A DNA stretch of 64,000 nucleotides from NCBI RefSeq assembly GCF_024166365.1, contig NC_064820.1:59001501-59065500 (forward strand), in the 5' to 3' direction. The notes below the pieces were generated by a model. The model searched no databases and was not told the DNA's origin. It saw nothing but the letters and a program-made list of their open reading frames with translations. The translations under genes were made by a program, and so were the position numbers. Source of the stretch: Elephas maximus indicus (Eukaryota > Chordata > Mammalia > Proboscidea > Elephantidae). The first letter of the stretch is position 1; each line of letters starts with the position of its first letter. Shown in pieces: positions 1 through 12,600 of the stretch.

Positions 1-410
1 TGAGGCCTGTGGCAGCTCACTGCCCCCTCGGCCTTCATTTCCACACGCTCTGCCACCTACTTCCTTCCTGCTCGCCTTTCCAAGGTGTTTGGGTAGTTCT
101 AGACCCAGCAGCTACCTCTTGTCTGACTTCCAGTTCTTGGGACTTGAGCTAGCAGCTTACCTGTCACTCTTGGAATTCCTCGACTTTCACAGCCTGTGAG
201 CGGGAACCCTGCTCTCTGACCTGCTGATCTTGGGTTCGCCAGCTTCTGCAGCTGCATGAATTGGGAGAGGCCTCTATCGTGATCCACAGACTTGGGACAT
301 TTCAACGTCTACAATTGCATGAGCTGTTGCCTTGATAAAAATTTCTCTCTATATATATTTATATGTTTTACTTCTCTGGAGAACCCAGCCTAAGACATTA
401 ATCTTAGTCC
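1..410. repeat. Old interspersed repeat, unclassified
   Basis: This block reads like an old mammalian interspersed repeat: CT-rich unique-looking sequence, then a stretch with TATATATATT, then TTCTCTGGAGAACCCAGCC, an ending shared by several ancient families. I cannot name the family. It lies in the MTREX intron before the first exon seen here. Confidence 0.3.
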
Positions 411-739
411 TTACATAAAGTAAAGTAAGAGCTACAGTCTTGACATTGTCACTGGCTAGAACATTTCAAAGTGTTAAGTAAGAAAACCCTGTTGGGATGC
501 TTTTCTACTGTTGATTCACATGTAATATACTTTATTATTATAGATACATCACATGTTAACTCGTGTCCCTGAATAATTAGATATAATAAAAACCTGGTCT
601 AGTAAAAGTTAATCTGTAAGAAGCATGTATTAATCTTGCCTTTTCACCATTTTCTCATTATAAAAGAGTGCCATAGCATAAGCTTATAAACGATAAAGGA
701 AATATAGCTTGGATTTAAGTTCAGTTTTTTCAAATTTCT

Positions 740-792
740 CATTCCTGTGCCGAAAATCGACTCTGTGACACCTAACAACAATGACAACAGTA
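740..792 (+). repeat. RTE/SINE 3' tail remnant
   Basis: About 50 bases resemble the shared 3' end of the RTE LINEs and SINEs in this window: an AATCGACTCTGTGACA core followed by CCTAACAACAATGACAACA. No body of the element is visible upstream. The L1 at 793 begins directly after it. Confidence 0.45.
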
Positions 793-2511
793 TTTCTTTT
801 TTAAAAAATAATACTGTGTTTTTTATGACTGTTTACATAGCAAGTTAGGTTCCTATTTGACAGTTTTCACATAAATTGTTGTGATACTAGTTTCATTTTT
901 CACACTGTGTCGGCATTTTCTTGTGTTCTGATTGTTCGTTTCCAGTATTCTAGCTTCCCTGCCCCCTTATCTTCTTTTTGCTTTCGAGTAAATGTTGACC
1001 GTTAGAGTAAATGTAGAGTAAAAAACTATACAGATGGTTTTTTTAGTAGAGCACCATTCTTACGGTAATACCTTTATTTTGTGTGCCACTCTGTTTCACT
1101 AAAAGGTGATCTCAGGGTAGCTTCAGTTCAGGGTTTAAAGAGTGTCTTAGGGCTCTTCTCTGAGATTTTGATTACCTTCTTACTCTTCTGCTCCTGATGA
1201 GTAGAGACCAATAGTTGTATCTTAAATAGCCACTCACAAGATTTTATGACCCCAGATGCTACTCACGTCACTAGGATTCAGAACATGAACTTCGTGAACT
1301 GTATTATGCCAGTTGACTGGGCTGTCCCATGAGACTATGGCCTTAAGCCTTCAAACCTAGAAAACCAGTCTCGTAAGGTGTTTGGTTATGTCTGAGGGAG
1401 TATCTGTAGTTGTGTCTTCAATGAATATATGTGTCTGCACTCACATACCTATATTTACACATACATACAGATTTTTTATAGATACTACTGTATATTCTCA
1501 TGTGTGTATACACCTGTACCTGTATGCCTGTACCCATCCATATGTGATCATACATGTGTTTTTTGGTCTTTGTTGGAGTTGTTGCCCTCTTAAATATGTC
1601 AAATTTCTTATTACAAGCATCCTCTTCCCTTGAGCGCATCTCAGCGACATCATTTACTTTGATCGCGCTCTGCTCACTATACCCACACTTGGTGCCACTT
1701 TTCTCATCACCCAAAATAACAAGAATCTGTGATCTAAAGAGTGTTACCCCCCCAAATGAGCTTTGGACTCTTTGTATGTATCTGTTCTTGTCTTATAAAA
1801 GAGGGTTCATACAATATTTGTTGTCATGTGCTTGATCTGTTTCACTTAGCATATGCCCTCCAGGTCCTTCCGTGTTCTTAGTATTCCATTGTATGTACGT
1901 ACCACATTTTGCCTATCCATTCACCTATTGATGGGCACTTCATTTCTTTTCAGTTTTTTGCTATTGTGAATAAAGCTGCAGTGAACATAGGTGTGCATAT
2001 GTTTGTTTGTGTCACTATCAGGCCTCTAGGGTATTTACCTAGGAGAGGGATTACTGGATCATATGGCAGTTTTATTTCTAGTTTTTTGAGGAAGCACTAT
2101 ATTGTTTTCCATAGTGTTTGTACCATTTTACAGTCCCACCAACAATGGATAAGGGTTATAATCTCCCCACATCCTCGCTGACATTTGCTGTTATCTGCTG
2201 CTTTCTTTAATCAGTGCTTTTTTACCGGAGTGAAACAGTATCTCATTGTACTTTTGATTTGCATCTCTGTAATGGCTAATGGTCATGAGCATCTTTTCCT
2301 GTGTCTGTTGGCTACTTGGATATCTTCTTTGGTGAAAGTTCTGTTCGTGCCCTTTGCCATTTTATAATTGGGTTGTTTGTCTTTTTGTGGTTGAGTTGTT
2401 GAAGTCTTCTATAAATTTTAGAGATTAGACCATTATTGGATATGCCCGTTTCCAAAGATTTTTTCCCAGCCTGTACGTTCTCTTTTTACGCTTTTGATAA
2501 AGTTTTAGAGA
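793..2511 (-). mobile_element. L1 LINE, 5'-truncated (copy A)
   Basis: Minus-strand L1 with its 3' end at the left. The 3'UTR (about 793-1760) matches the 3'UTRs of the other L1 copies here (for example GACCCCAGATGCTACTCAC and TATGCCAGTTGACT). It is followed by the C-terminal part of ORF2, up to about 2511, with many stops. The ORF2 Cys motif region reads CQRGCGE, so this copy keeps the second Cys that the full-length copies have lost. The sequence is degraded and cannot move. Confidence 0.85.
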
Positions 2512-2603
2512 CCTAGTCCCAGGCTGTGTTGGAAACTTGGTAAGATTAGCAAACTGAATTCTTGCTGAGAGTCAGGTGGCATATTAGAAGGTCTAAAACA
2601 GCA

Positions 2604-2762
2604 CTCTCGGATATAACTTTCTGCAATGATGGACATGTTCTGTGTCTGCTATCTAGTACAGTTGCCACTAGCCACATATGGCTGTTGAGCATTTGAAATG
2701 TGGCTAAGTGACTAAATTTTTTGTTTTATTTAATTTTGATTAATTTAACTTTAAATCATCAC
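2604..2762. repeat. Old DNA-transposon-like repeat
   Basis: The text around CTTTCTGCAATGATGGACAT and GCCACTAGCCACATATGGC is typical of an old non-autonomous mammalian DNA transposon. A related copy lies at 41806-42170. I cannot fix the family name without a search. It ends about 145 bases before an MTREX exon. Confidence 0.45.
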
Positions 2763-2906
2763 ATCCCTGAAGGACTTTTCCTCAAATCTTTGATTGTAGA
2801 TGATGCAAGCTGACAATTTGTAGTAGGAAAAAAAAATAGATACATCTTGGGTGTGATTTGTGTAAGGTGTGTAATTTTTTGAGATTGTACATTTGTTGAT
2901 TTACAG

Positions 2907-3079
2907 AGGTAAAGAACTCAGAAGAGCAGTATAATAAAATAGTAATTCCCAATGAAGAAAGTGTAGTCATCTATTACAAGATTAGACAACAGCTTGCCAA
3001 ATTGGGTAAAGAAATTGAAGAATATATTCACAAACCAAAGTACTGTTTACCGTTTCTACAACCAGGTCGTTTGGTAAAG
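2907..3079 (+). CDS. MTREX: MTREX exon: entry to the arch/KOW domain
   Basis: First MTREX coding exon in the window. The acceptor is TTTACAG at 2900-2906 and the donor is AAG|GTATGT at 3079/3080. Two bases complete a Lys codon, then 57 codons follow (about residues 605-661 if the protein has the human length of 1042). Recognisable segments are NSEEQYNKIVIPNEESVVIY and the end FLQPGRLVKV. MTREX is the DExH-box 3'-5' RNA helicase of the nuclear exosome, acting in the TRAMP, NEXT and PAXT complexes in rRNA processing and nuclear RNA decay. This exon leads from the helicase core, which is outside the window, into the arch that carries the RNA- and cofactor-binding KOW domain. Gene identity is very secure. 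Confidence 0.97.
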
Positions 3080-3982
3080 GTATGTCATAATTTCTTCATA
3101 AAATATTTGGATATTTCAGTATTTAAAAGTGTATTTTGGATAAAGATTCTCATGTGTTTTTCTTGGTAAAATGCTTCCTGCTATACTAATGATACTTCTT
3201 CACTTGTTTCACATGGCGCTGATTAAGGGACTTAAGTGAAGGTCATTTAATCACTACTAGTTTTTCATTCTTTGGGATATAAATTGAAGTAGACAGTTTT
3301 GGAATTAGCATATGGAATATTTCCATTTATGAAATGTTATTTTAAAACGAGGCAGCTTTAAATCCTGGGTAAATTCATTTGATACAAAACCCTTAAATAT
3401 TCTTAGAACATTGAAAAATACACCATGTCATTTTTAGCACTGGTTGCCAGTTTAGAGATTTCAGTTATTTCCATTCTAGTGGCCTACAAAATTTTGCATT
3501 TTTTCCCCTGTGGGGTTAATATCTTGTTCCTTAATTTTAGCAATGATCTTTCAAAAATATTTTATTAGACTGACATTATGGCCCCTAACAACCTTTCAGC
3601 TCAGTATAGAGGTCACTCCTGAGGTTTGTCCTTCAGCCAAAGATTGACGTGTTCAACAGGCCCATGGAACAAAACAAGACTAAAGGGGCCCACCAGCCCT
3701 GGGGCAGGGACTGAAAGGCAGAAGGGAACAGGAAAACTGGTGATAGGGAACCCAGGGTTGAGAAGGGAGGGTGTTGACATGTCGTGGGGTTTTTAACAAG
3801 TGTCATAGAACAATGTGTTCTGTTTGATGAGAGCTTAGTTTGTTTTGTAAACCTTTAAAGTACAAAAAAAAAATATTAGAAATGGGTAGCTCAAAAACTT
3901 GTCTTAGTCTATAATGTAGGCATGGTAGGTGTCTTTTGGATATAAACATTTATTATAAACTTGCTTTTTACTTTCTTTTCAG
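3080..3982. other. MTREX intron, mostly plain AT-rich sequence
   Basis: Intron of 903 bases with canonical GT...AG ends. About 3575-3877 is an L1 3' end, listed separately. I recognise nothing in the rest. Confidence 0.8.
3575..3877 (+). mobile_element. L1 3'UTR fragment (sense)
   Basis: Plus-strand 3' tail of an L1-type element. The internal sequence contains AAAGGGGCCCACCAGCCC, GTTGACATGTCGTGGGG and TGTAAACCTTTAAAGTAC, and ends in an A-run at about 3862-3871. I recognise it from memory as an afrotherian L1 3'UTR type different from the other copies here. No coding sequence is present, so the family is uncertain. Confidence 0.5.
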
Positions 3983-4051
3983 GTGAAGAATGAAGGAGAT
4001 GACTTTGGCTGGGGAGTTGTGGTGAACTTCTCCAAAAAGTCAAATGTTAAG
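3983..4051 (+). CDS. MTREX: MTREX exon: KOW domain start
   Basis: A 69-base exon of exactly 23 codons, phase 0 at both ends. The acceptor is TTTTCAG at 3976-3982 and the donor is AAG|GTAAAC. The translation begins VKNEGDDFGWGVVVNFSKK (about residues 662-684). GDDFGWGVVVNF is the conserved opening strand of the MTR4 KOW domain on the arch, which binds structured RNA and arch-interacting-motif proteins such as NVL and ZCCHC8. The long intron after it has gained a full-length L1. Confidence 0.97.
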
Positions 4052-4609
4052 GTAAACGTTAAATAAGAATTATATATAAATTTTTAGTGGAATTTTTTCC
4101 CCAACTCATGAAATTGGCCAAAGTGGAAATACTATTACCTTAAGAGAAACTGTAAAAAAAAAAAAAAAAAGTCCACCATAAAAAAATTAATTTTTGCATA
4201 ATCTTTAATTTTATTCTTAAAGTGGTATGGTTATTTTCTCAGCAACAAAAATTTTTGCTTTTGTGAAAAATACACATTTCTTTGAATTCATCGATCCTTT
4301 TTATAGCTTTAATATTTAAATTGAATGTTAGAAAAAAATCTACTCTGCCAGTGAAAATTAGAATTTTGGTTTAGGTTTAAGAGACTTGAAGAAAAGAAAT
4401 TTGGAAAACTTGCTTATTTTACTCACTCTTTCTAAATGGAAGCATAAAATTGATTTGCATCATTATATATATTGGTATTTCAGAAATAAGATTACTTATA
4501 TATAAAATCAAGGATTATTTTAATTTGTTAGAAGAATCGTTACTTTGAAATTTAATCAGCCATCCTGCTTATTTTATTGTCTTTAGCTGCAGTAGTTACC
4601 AACACATTG

Positions 4610-4730
4610 TTCTCCAGTATGTGACCTCAGGCAAGATGCTTTCTGTCTGTGTGCTTATTTCTCCTTGTTTTTAAAATGAGAGGTTTGTATAAGATGATAT
4701 ATACATTCTTCTAAGGTCTGCTGTTTCATG
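4610..4730 (+). repeat. MIR fragment
   Basis: Weak MIR core similarity: GTGACCTCAGGCAAGATGC followed by a degenerate TTAAAATGAGAGG, the usual 'TGTGACCTTGGGCAAG...TAAAATGGGG' pattern. Confidence 0.5.
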
Positions 4731-5039
4731 CTTTTGTTGTCATGAGTGTGGTTGTTCCACCGTTGTGTAGGGAAATTAGTGATTAAGCTTTGAGATTATG
4801 TATTAGCTCCAAAATACATAAATGGACTTTGAGATGTTGAAATCATTTGTTATGGAGAAACGATTGAGTTCTCAGTTTCGTGAAAGATGTTTCAATTTAT
4901 ATATACGATTAATCTCATTGAGGGACTTCTTAAATTTTTACTTCCATTTTGATAAATTATCTTCATTAGTAATTACTAATTTACAGGATTAAAAAAAAAT
5001 ATTACCACACTCGTTATCTCATTTGATTCCAATTCATCA

Positions 5040-5700
5040 AGCATCCATGGGCCACAGACACAACATCCCTGTGCTTACTCATTTTGGGGAACAGTGGCAA
5101 GCAGCTAATGGAAAAAATAAGGCAGAATGTGCTAAGGTCTTTAGTAAAGATAAAAACAAAGTGCATTTGGAGCACAGGGGAAGAAGAAGCTATGTCTGAG
5201 CTATTGGATTTGGCATCTTAGAAGAAAGAGAATTTTAAACTGAACTTTGAAGAATGAGTAGAATTTTATTTGGTGGAGGAACAGTGGTATGCAGCAGTCA
5301 TAGCACATTTTGGGTGAAAGGAAGGGAATAACATAAAAGCTATTGGATATAATCATGGGAAAGTGTTTAAAATACCAGTTTCAAGTATGTTAGGGTTGGA
5401 TCTGAACATTTGAATGTATTGACAAGCCATTGAAAGATAGTTGGCTTGCTTGTTTGTTTTTAACCTGCTCAGAGGTTTTAATTACTCTGATGACAGTATG
5501 TGAAGAATATTGGAAGGGAATAATTTAGCAGAGGCCAGTAGGTCAATTAAGGAGGCTCTTATCTTGTTTGAGTGAGAGCCAAAAGGAGGATGGAGGTAAA
5601 AGAGGAAGGGTTCAGATGGAAGAGACTGAGGAGCTAGAATTGGCAGTACTTTTGTGGCAGATTAAAAGGAGTGTTAAAATAATGATGATAATATTTCAAG
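5040..5700 (-). repeat. L2 LINE 3' region, antisense
   Basis: Very diverged L2-like sequence read backwards, with blocks such as AACTTTGAAGAATGAGTAG, AAAGGAAGGGAATAACAT and GCAGAGGCCAGTAGGTCAA in the order expected for antisense L2. There is no coding potential. Confidence 0.5.
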
Positions 5701-5769
5701 CTTGGGTATATGATAGGATGGCTGCATTCATTCAAAGTCTTCCTCTCCATTCTATCCCTTGTCCTCTTT

Positions 5770-5880
5770 TTTAAAAATCCAGGTGATGAAATGAAGTTTG
5801 GAATGTTTAAACTTGTCTAAGATTGCATGGAAGTTACTGGTTTGAGCCATGACTAGTACCCAGATCTGACATACGGTTCT
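5770..5880 (-). repeat. MIR fragment, antisense
   Basis: Degenerate antisense MIR: AGGTGATGAAATGAAGTTTG, TTGCATGGAAGTTACTGG and ACCCAGATCTGAC follow the reverse of the MIR core. Confidence 0.45.
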
Positions 5881-6444
5881 TTGTATTTTCTATTGGATTA
5901 CCTTCAACCATGAGAATGCTGTTAAATGCTTACCCACTCCCCTACAGGTGTTTATTTTCTTTAAGCCTAATTATAATTAATGTAGGTGTCATCTTCCCTG
6001 CAGGAGGTAAGGTTAATCTGAAAGGGTAGTCTTTATTTACGCCTCTTTCACAGCTATTAAAATCTACTTACTGTGTTTAGGGAAAAGTATGGCAATCAGT
6101 GCTAAATGTTACAGTTCAATCCAAAATTGTACAACCCCTGGTGGACTTCATAGTTGCGTTTGGATTCCTCAGAGACCTTTTGTGTATTATCTAGTTCTCT
6201 AACACATTCCCTAATATGTGAGATTATAGGATAGCTGAGTTCTCAAAAAGAAGGCAATATCTTGTGTTCCTAACCTTTTTCCGCTTCTCCCGAGTGTGAA
6301 TGCCTTGTTTCACATACTAAATTGTTCCACCTTCCATACAAGAGGCATGATTTCTAGCAGTGCATCCCTTTTAACAAAATTGATATTGCAGTAAAAATTT
6401 GGAAAGCCTTTCGAATATCCTATAAAGGAGATTTCTTGGCATAG

Positions 6445-6640
6445 AACATGCCTCATGTAGTTCAGTGGTAGATTCTTCATCTTCCATGCAGGTGGCCCGG
6501 GTTTGATTCCTGACCAGTGCACCTCATGTGCAGCCAGTACCTGTCTGTCAGTGGGGGCTTGTGTGTTGCCATGATGCTGAACAGGTTTCAGTGGAGCTTC
6601 CAGACTAAAATAGATTAGAAAGAAAGATCTGACTTCTCTG
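6445..6640 (+). repeat. SINE with tRNA-Gly-like head
   Basis: The first 75 bases look like a tRNA-Gly: TAGTTCAGTGGTAGATTC holds an A box and GGGTTTGATTCC holds a B box with one change. The tRNA-like part ends at about 6532 (CAGTGCACC). The body then reads TGTCTGTCAGTGGGGGCTTG and ACAGGTTTCAGTGGAGCTTC. The same body appears in reverse at 22693-22900, so this is a dispersed SINE family distinct from the CCCTGGTGG-headed one. The head has lost tRNA pairing and is not a tRNA gene. Confidence 0.65.
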
Positions 6641-7277
6641 CGAGTGGCGCCCCTGCTTTTGGAACTGAGTGCTAGGTAGCAGGCGGAGGCAGTAGCCTCA
6701 AGCCTTCTTGCCTTGCTTCTCCCAGTGTGAAGCCACAGCCTTAGGAGCAGACAAGGGTAGGACTCCAGTACTCTCAGCAGCACTGTGTTCAAGATAGAGC
6801 TGAGTAGAAGGAATTCCCCATCTCTCTTCCTCACTTGCCTAGAACTTAGCCTCAGCAATAGGTAGTAGTTGAGAGTGGAATGAGAAATGCTGATGTCTTA
6901 TTCCTCTTGGGAACATAGCCCTCCAGCTGGGAGCCATGGAGAAAGTGAATCCTGTGTTTTTGGCTTTATCCGTCAGGAGTAGATTTTTCGTACTGCTCAG
7001 ACGAGAGTAGGAAGGAAGGAAGCAGTCTTCAGATACCATAAACTCTCACTGTTCTAACTGAATTTTAACAGGTTTTATTTGCTGGCTCTTCCTTTATTTG
7101 CTGTATGCCCTTTAGACTGTTTCCGGAGAAGTAGGTTTTTTTGTTTTGTTTTTGTTTTTTAGAATTTTCTCCAGTTTTGCTGGAGAGTAGGTTCACAGAG
7201 TTGCTCATGCAGTCCTGCTTGAAGTTAATCTCAGTTTTTACATTTTTAGGAAAGAAAAATCGTAAGAGATAAACAGA

Positions 7278-7302
7278 CAACACACACACACACATATAGA
7301 TG
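7278..7302. repeat. (CA)n microsatellite
   Basis: A short CA repeat followed by ATATAGATGACACGCACATATATC, within the MTREX intron. Confidence 0.8.
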
Positions 7303-8521
7303 ACACGCACATATATCTATGGATAGTTTTTAAAATTATCTGCCTGTATTGATCTTTAATGAGTGTGTAAGAGTACTGCTAGTTGATGAGAGTTCTTTTA
7401 GGCAAAGATGGGATGGGGACTTGAAAGGGACATATTCATTTTTTTGTTGTTGTTGTTTAAATTGATGGTATAACTCATTTTTTCCAAAGAACTGCTTATA
7501 TTTGTTCACAAAAAATGGGAAGTACATTTTTATTGCTTTTGGAATCTAGGCCAAAATACTAATCCAAAGATTTTTGTGGCCAGTAGAGTTTGCCAAAGGC
7601 AGAGGGAGAATACGGACAGAAGGAAATAGTTTGAGGCATTTTGAAGAAAAAAATTTAACAGTAAATATTTCGTACTGTTTGTTTCTTTACGTTCTTGGGA
7701 ATGCAAAAAAATATGTTTTAATTTGGTGATTTCAGTTTATAGCTGGAAATTAGCCACACTTTAAAAAGAATAAAGACAAGCTAGGACGAGAAAGTGTAAG
7801 TTATGTGACCAAGAACTGAAAAATTAGAACCTGTGTGGAAAAATTACAAGAATTTAGGCTAGGACAGTCAGCGGGAGGCCAAATAGAACACTTAATAACT
7901 ATTTTCTCTTAATGTGAAAGATCACTTTGTTGACCAGACCTTGCAGAGTACAGAACTGGAAGAACAGAAAAATTTTGTAATATTAAGTTTCAACAGCAAA
8001 ATTTCATGTGTTGCTACAATAAGGAAGATGTTCATATGTGTTTTCCTAGTAATATTTAAGTATATTTCAGTAATGTTGGTCTTCTATTACTATTTGAAAG
8101 ACAATTGCTCTGATACATAAATTATCGTACAGCAGAAGGCATGATTGATTAGACCTTAGATCTCAAGAATCATGGTTTTATTAGAAAACATAAAATCTAA
8201 AAAGTCTTTGATAAAATGATAACCACAATATAGAAGTGTCAGAATATGGGTAATAATATCTCTACTTCATGTAGTTTCCTTATGTAATTGCAGTGCTTTG
8301 AAGGGAAGAGACTCATTTTCTAGTAATGATCATTTCTTTTAGTTTCTTTTTCATGTTAAAGTATAATATTAAACAAAATTATGAACTAATCATTAGAAAC
8401 AAAAGTAGTGTATTTTATATCACAATTGACAATGGTTTCTTAATGATCATACTATTAGAATTGTTTTCTTATCCAGTGGAGCATGTTGAAGGATGCACAG
8501 AGACAGCCTTCTTTTTATGAA

Positions 8522-8600
8522 ATAAACATTCACTGCATAGTGTGTGCCCAGGCACAATGCCAAATGCTGAGAATATAGTCCCTGAATACATGGAACTTAA
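8522..8600 (-). repeat. L2 3' end, antisense
   Basis: Degenerate antisense L2 3' end: AAACATTCACTGCATAGTGT, CCCAGGCACAATGCCAAATG, GAGAATATAGTCCCTGAATA. Confidence 0.5.
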
Positions 8601-8627
8601 AACTTGTTGGACCAGTTTTTAAAAATT

Positions 8628-8640
8628 AATAACTTCTTTT
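8628..8640. repeat. L1 target-site duplication, left copy
   Basis: AATAACTTCTTTT, identical to 16131-16143. The two copies bracket the minus-strand L1 and mark a single target-primed insertion. Confidence 0.85.
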
Positions 8641-9655
8641 TTTTTTAATTTTTTAAAATAATTTTTATTGTGCTTTAAGTGAAAGTTTGAAAATTAAGTC
8701 AGTCTCTCACACAAAACCCCATATACACCTTGCTACACACTTCCAATTACTCTCCCCCTAATGAGACAGCCTGCTCTCTCCCTGTACTCTCTCTTTTAGT
8801 ATCCATCTCACCAGCTTCTAACCCCATCCACTCTCTCATCTCCCCTCCAGGCAGGAGATGCCAACATAGTCTCAAGTGTCCACCTGATCCAAGAAGCTCA
8901 CTCCTCACCAGCATCCCTCTCCAACCAATTCTCCAGTCCAACCCATGTCTGAAGAGTTGGCTTTGGGAATGATTCCTGTCCTGGGCCAACAGAAGGTCTG
9001 GGGGCCATGACCACCGGGGTCCTTCTAGTCTCAGACCATTAAGTCTGGTCTTACGAGAATTTGGGGTCTGTATCCCACTGCTCTCCTGTTCCCTCAGGGG
9101 TTCTCTGTTGTGTTCCCTCAAAGGGCAGTCATCGGTTGTAGCAGGGCACCATCTAGTTCTTCTGGTCTCAGAATGATGTAATCTCTGGTTCATGTGGGCC
9201 TTTCTGTCTCTTGGGCTCATAATCGCCTTGTGTCCTTGATGTTCTTCATTTTCCTTTGCTCCAGGTGGGTTGAGACCAATTGATGCATCTTAGATGGCTG
9301 CTTGCTAGCGTTTAAGACCCCAGACGCCACTCTTCCAAAGTGGGATGCAAAATGTTATCTTAATAGATTTTATTATGCCAATTGACTTAGATGTCCCCTG
9401 AAACCATGGTCCCCAGACTCCTGCCCCTGCTATGCTGGCCTTCGAAGTATTCAGTTTATTCAGGAAACTTCTTTGCTTTTGGATTAGTCCAGTTGTGCTG
9501 ACCTCCCCTGTATTGTGTGCTGTCTTTCCCATCACCTAAAGTAGTTCTTATCTACCGTCTAATTACAGAATGCCCTTCTCCCACCCTCCCTCCCTCGCCC
9601 CTCTCGTAACCACAAAAGAATGTTTTCTTTTCAGTTTAAACTATTTCTCAAGTTC

Positions 9656-12600
9656 TTATACTGGTGGTCTTATACAATATTTGTCCTTTTGCAACTGAAT
9701 AATTTCACTCAGCATAATGCCTTCTGGGTTCCTCCATGTTATCAAATGTTTCACAGATTCCTCACTGTTCTTCATCAATGTGTAGTATTCCACTGTGTGA
9801 ATATAGCACAATTTATTTATCCATTCATCCGTTGATGTGCACCTTGGTTGCTTCCATCTTTTTGCTATTGTAAACAGTACTACAGTAAACATGGGTGTGC
9901 ATATATCTGTTCATGTAAGGGTTCTTATTTCTCTAGGATATATTCCAAGGAGTGGGATTGCTGGATCGTATGGTAGTTCTATTTCTAGCTTTTTAAGGAA
10001 GTGCCAAATGGATTTCCAAAGTAGTTGTACCATTTTACATTCCCACCAGCAGTGTATAAGGGTTCCAGTCTCTCCACGGCCTCTCCAACATTTATTCTTT
10101 TGTGTTTTTTCCTTTAATGCCAGCCTTGTTGGAGTAAGATGAAATCTCATTGTAGTTTTGATCTGCTTTTCTCTAATGGCTAATGATCGTGAACATTTCC
10201 TCATGTATCTGTTAGCTACCTGAATGTCTTCTTTAGTAAAGTGTCTATTCATATCTTTTGCCCATTTTTCAATTGGGCTGTTTGTCCTTTTGCAGTTGAG
10301 TTTTTGCAGTATCGCGTAGATTTTAGAGATAAGGCGCTGATCAGAAATGTCATAGCTAAAAACTTCTTCCCTGTCTGTAGGTAGTCTTTTTACTCTTTTG
10401 GTGAAGTCTTTGAATGAGCATAGGTGTTTGATTTTTAGGAGCTCCCAGTTATCTATTTTTTCTTCTGCATTGTTAGTAATGTTTTGTAGATTTAATAGTT
10501 ATCTAGTTTTTCTTCTGCATTGTTAGTTATGTTTTGTATACTGTTTCTGCCATGTATTAGGGCTCCTAACATTGTCCCTATTTTTTCTTCCATGACCTTT
10601 ATCGTTTTAGATTTTATATTTAGGTCTTTGATCCATTTTGAGCTCATTTTTGTGCATGGAGTGAGGTATGGGTCTTGTTTCATTATTTTGCAGGTGGATA
10701 TCCAGTTATGCCAGCACCATTTGATAAAAAGACAGTATTTTTCCCATTTAACTGATTTGGGGTCTTTGTCAAATATCAACTGCTCATATGTGGATGGAAT
10801 TATGTCTGGATTCTCAATTCTGTTCCATTGGTCCATGTTTCTGTTGTTGTACCAGTACAAGGCTGTTTTGACTACTGTGGCGGTATAATAGGTTCTAAAA
10901 TCAGGTAAAGTAAGGCCTCCCACTTTGTTCTTCTTTTTCAGTAATGCCTTATTTATCCGGGGCCTCTTTCCCTTCCATATGAAGTTAGTGATTTGTTTCC
11001 CCATCTCATTAAAGAATATCCTTGAGATTTTGATCAGAATTGCATTAAATGTATAGATCACCTTTGGTAGAATAGACATTTTTATAATGTTAAGTCTTCC
11101 TATCCGTGAGCAAGGTATGTTCTTCCACTTTTGTAAGTCTCTCTTGGTTTTCTTGCAGAAGTGTACTGTAGTTTTCTTTGTATAATTCTTTTACATCTCT
11201 GGTAAGATTTTATCTTCTTGGGGGCTACTGTAAATGGCATTGATTTGGTGATTTCCTCTTCGATGTTCTTTTTGTTGGTATAGGGGAATCCAACTGATTT
11301 TTGTATGTTTATCTTGTATCCCGATACTCTGCTGAACTCTTCTATTAGTTTCAGTAGTTTTCTGGAGGATTCCTTAGGGTTTTCTGTGTATAAGATCATG
11401 TCATTGGCAAATACAGATACTTTTACTTCTTCCTTGCCAATCTGGATGCCTTTTATTTCTTTATCTAGCCTAATTGCTCTGGCTAGGACCTCCCGCACCA
11501 TGTTGGATAAGAGTAGTGGTAAAGGGTATCCCTGTCTGGTTCCCGATCTCAATGGAAATGTTTTCAGGCTCTCTCCATTTAGGATGATGTTGGCTGTTGG
11601 CTTTGTATAAATGTCCTTCATGATGTTGAGGAATTTTCTTTCTATTCCTATTTTGCTGAGAGTTTTTATCATGAATGAGTGTTGAACTTTGTCAAATGTC
11701 TTTTCTGCATCAATTGATAAAATCATGTGATTCTTTTCTTTGGTTTTAGTTATGTGGTGGATTACATTAATTGTTTTTCTAATGTTGAACCATCCCTGCA
11801 TACCTGGTATGAATCCCACTTGGTCATGGTGAATTCTTTTTTTGATATGTTGTTCAAGTCTATTGGCTAGAATTTTGTTGAGGATTTTTCCATCTACATT
11901 CATGAGGGATATGGGTCTGTAATTTTCTTTTCTTGTGGTGTCTTTACCAGGTTTTGGTATCAGGGATATGGTGGCTTCATAGAATGAGTTTTGTAGTATT
12001 CCGTCCTTTTCTATCCTCTGAAATACCTTTAGTAGTAGTCGTGTTAACTCTTCTTTGAAAGTTTAGTAGAACTCTGTAGTGAAACCCTCTGGACCAGGGC
12101 TTTTTTTTTGTTGGGATTGTTTTGATTACCTTTTCAATCTCTTCCTTTGTTATGGGTCTATTTAGTTGTTCTACCTCTGTGTTAGTTTAGGTGGGTAGTG
12201 TGTTTCTAGGCATTCATCCATTTCTTCTAGGTTTTCAAATTTGTTTGAGCATAGTTTTTCATATCTGATATGATTCTTTTAATTTCAGTTGGGTCTGTTG
12301 TAATATCGCCCATATCATTTCTTATTCAGGTTATTTGCTTCCTCTCCTGTTTTTGTCAGTTTGGACAGTGGTTTATCAATTTTGTTAATTTTTTTCAAAA
12401 ACCAACTTTTGGTCTTGTTAATTCTTTCAGTTGTTTTTCTGTTTTCTGTTTCATTTCGTTCAGCTCTAATTTTTATTATGTGTTTTCTTCTGGTGCCTGT
12501 GGGTTTCTTTTGTTGCTCTCTTTCTGTTTGTTCAAGTTGTAGGGATAATTCTTTGATTTTGGCCCTTCTTGATTTAAACTGGCCTCTGAGCACTGCTTTT

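Larger units (their letters stand above)
4052..8627. other. MTREX intron, left part before the L1
   Basis: AT-rich intron sequence with MIR, L2 and SINE fragments listed separately. No exon or RNA gene was recognised. About 5881-6440 and 6641-7280 contain nothing I can name. About 7400-8520 is plain AT-rich sequence with short homopolymer runs. Confidence 0.7.

Noticed and set aside
1382..2181. Series of plus-strand open frames rich in Cys, His and Phe
   Set aside because: They are the reverse strand of an L1 3'UTR and ORF2 end, so they are shadows of a retrotransposon.
6445..6532. Possible tRNA-Gly gene
   Set aside because: The acceptor stem does not pair and the B box is altered, and the sequence continues into a SINE body found elsewhere in the window.
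6310..6858. 182-codon open frame on the minus strand
   Set aside because: It overlaps a SINE and shows no protein family features; it is probably a chance frame.
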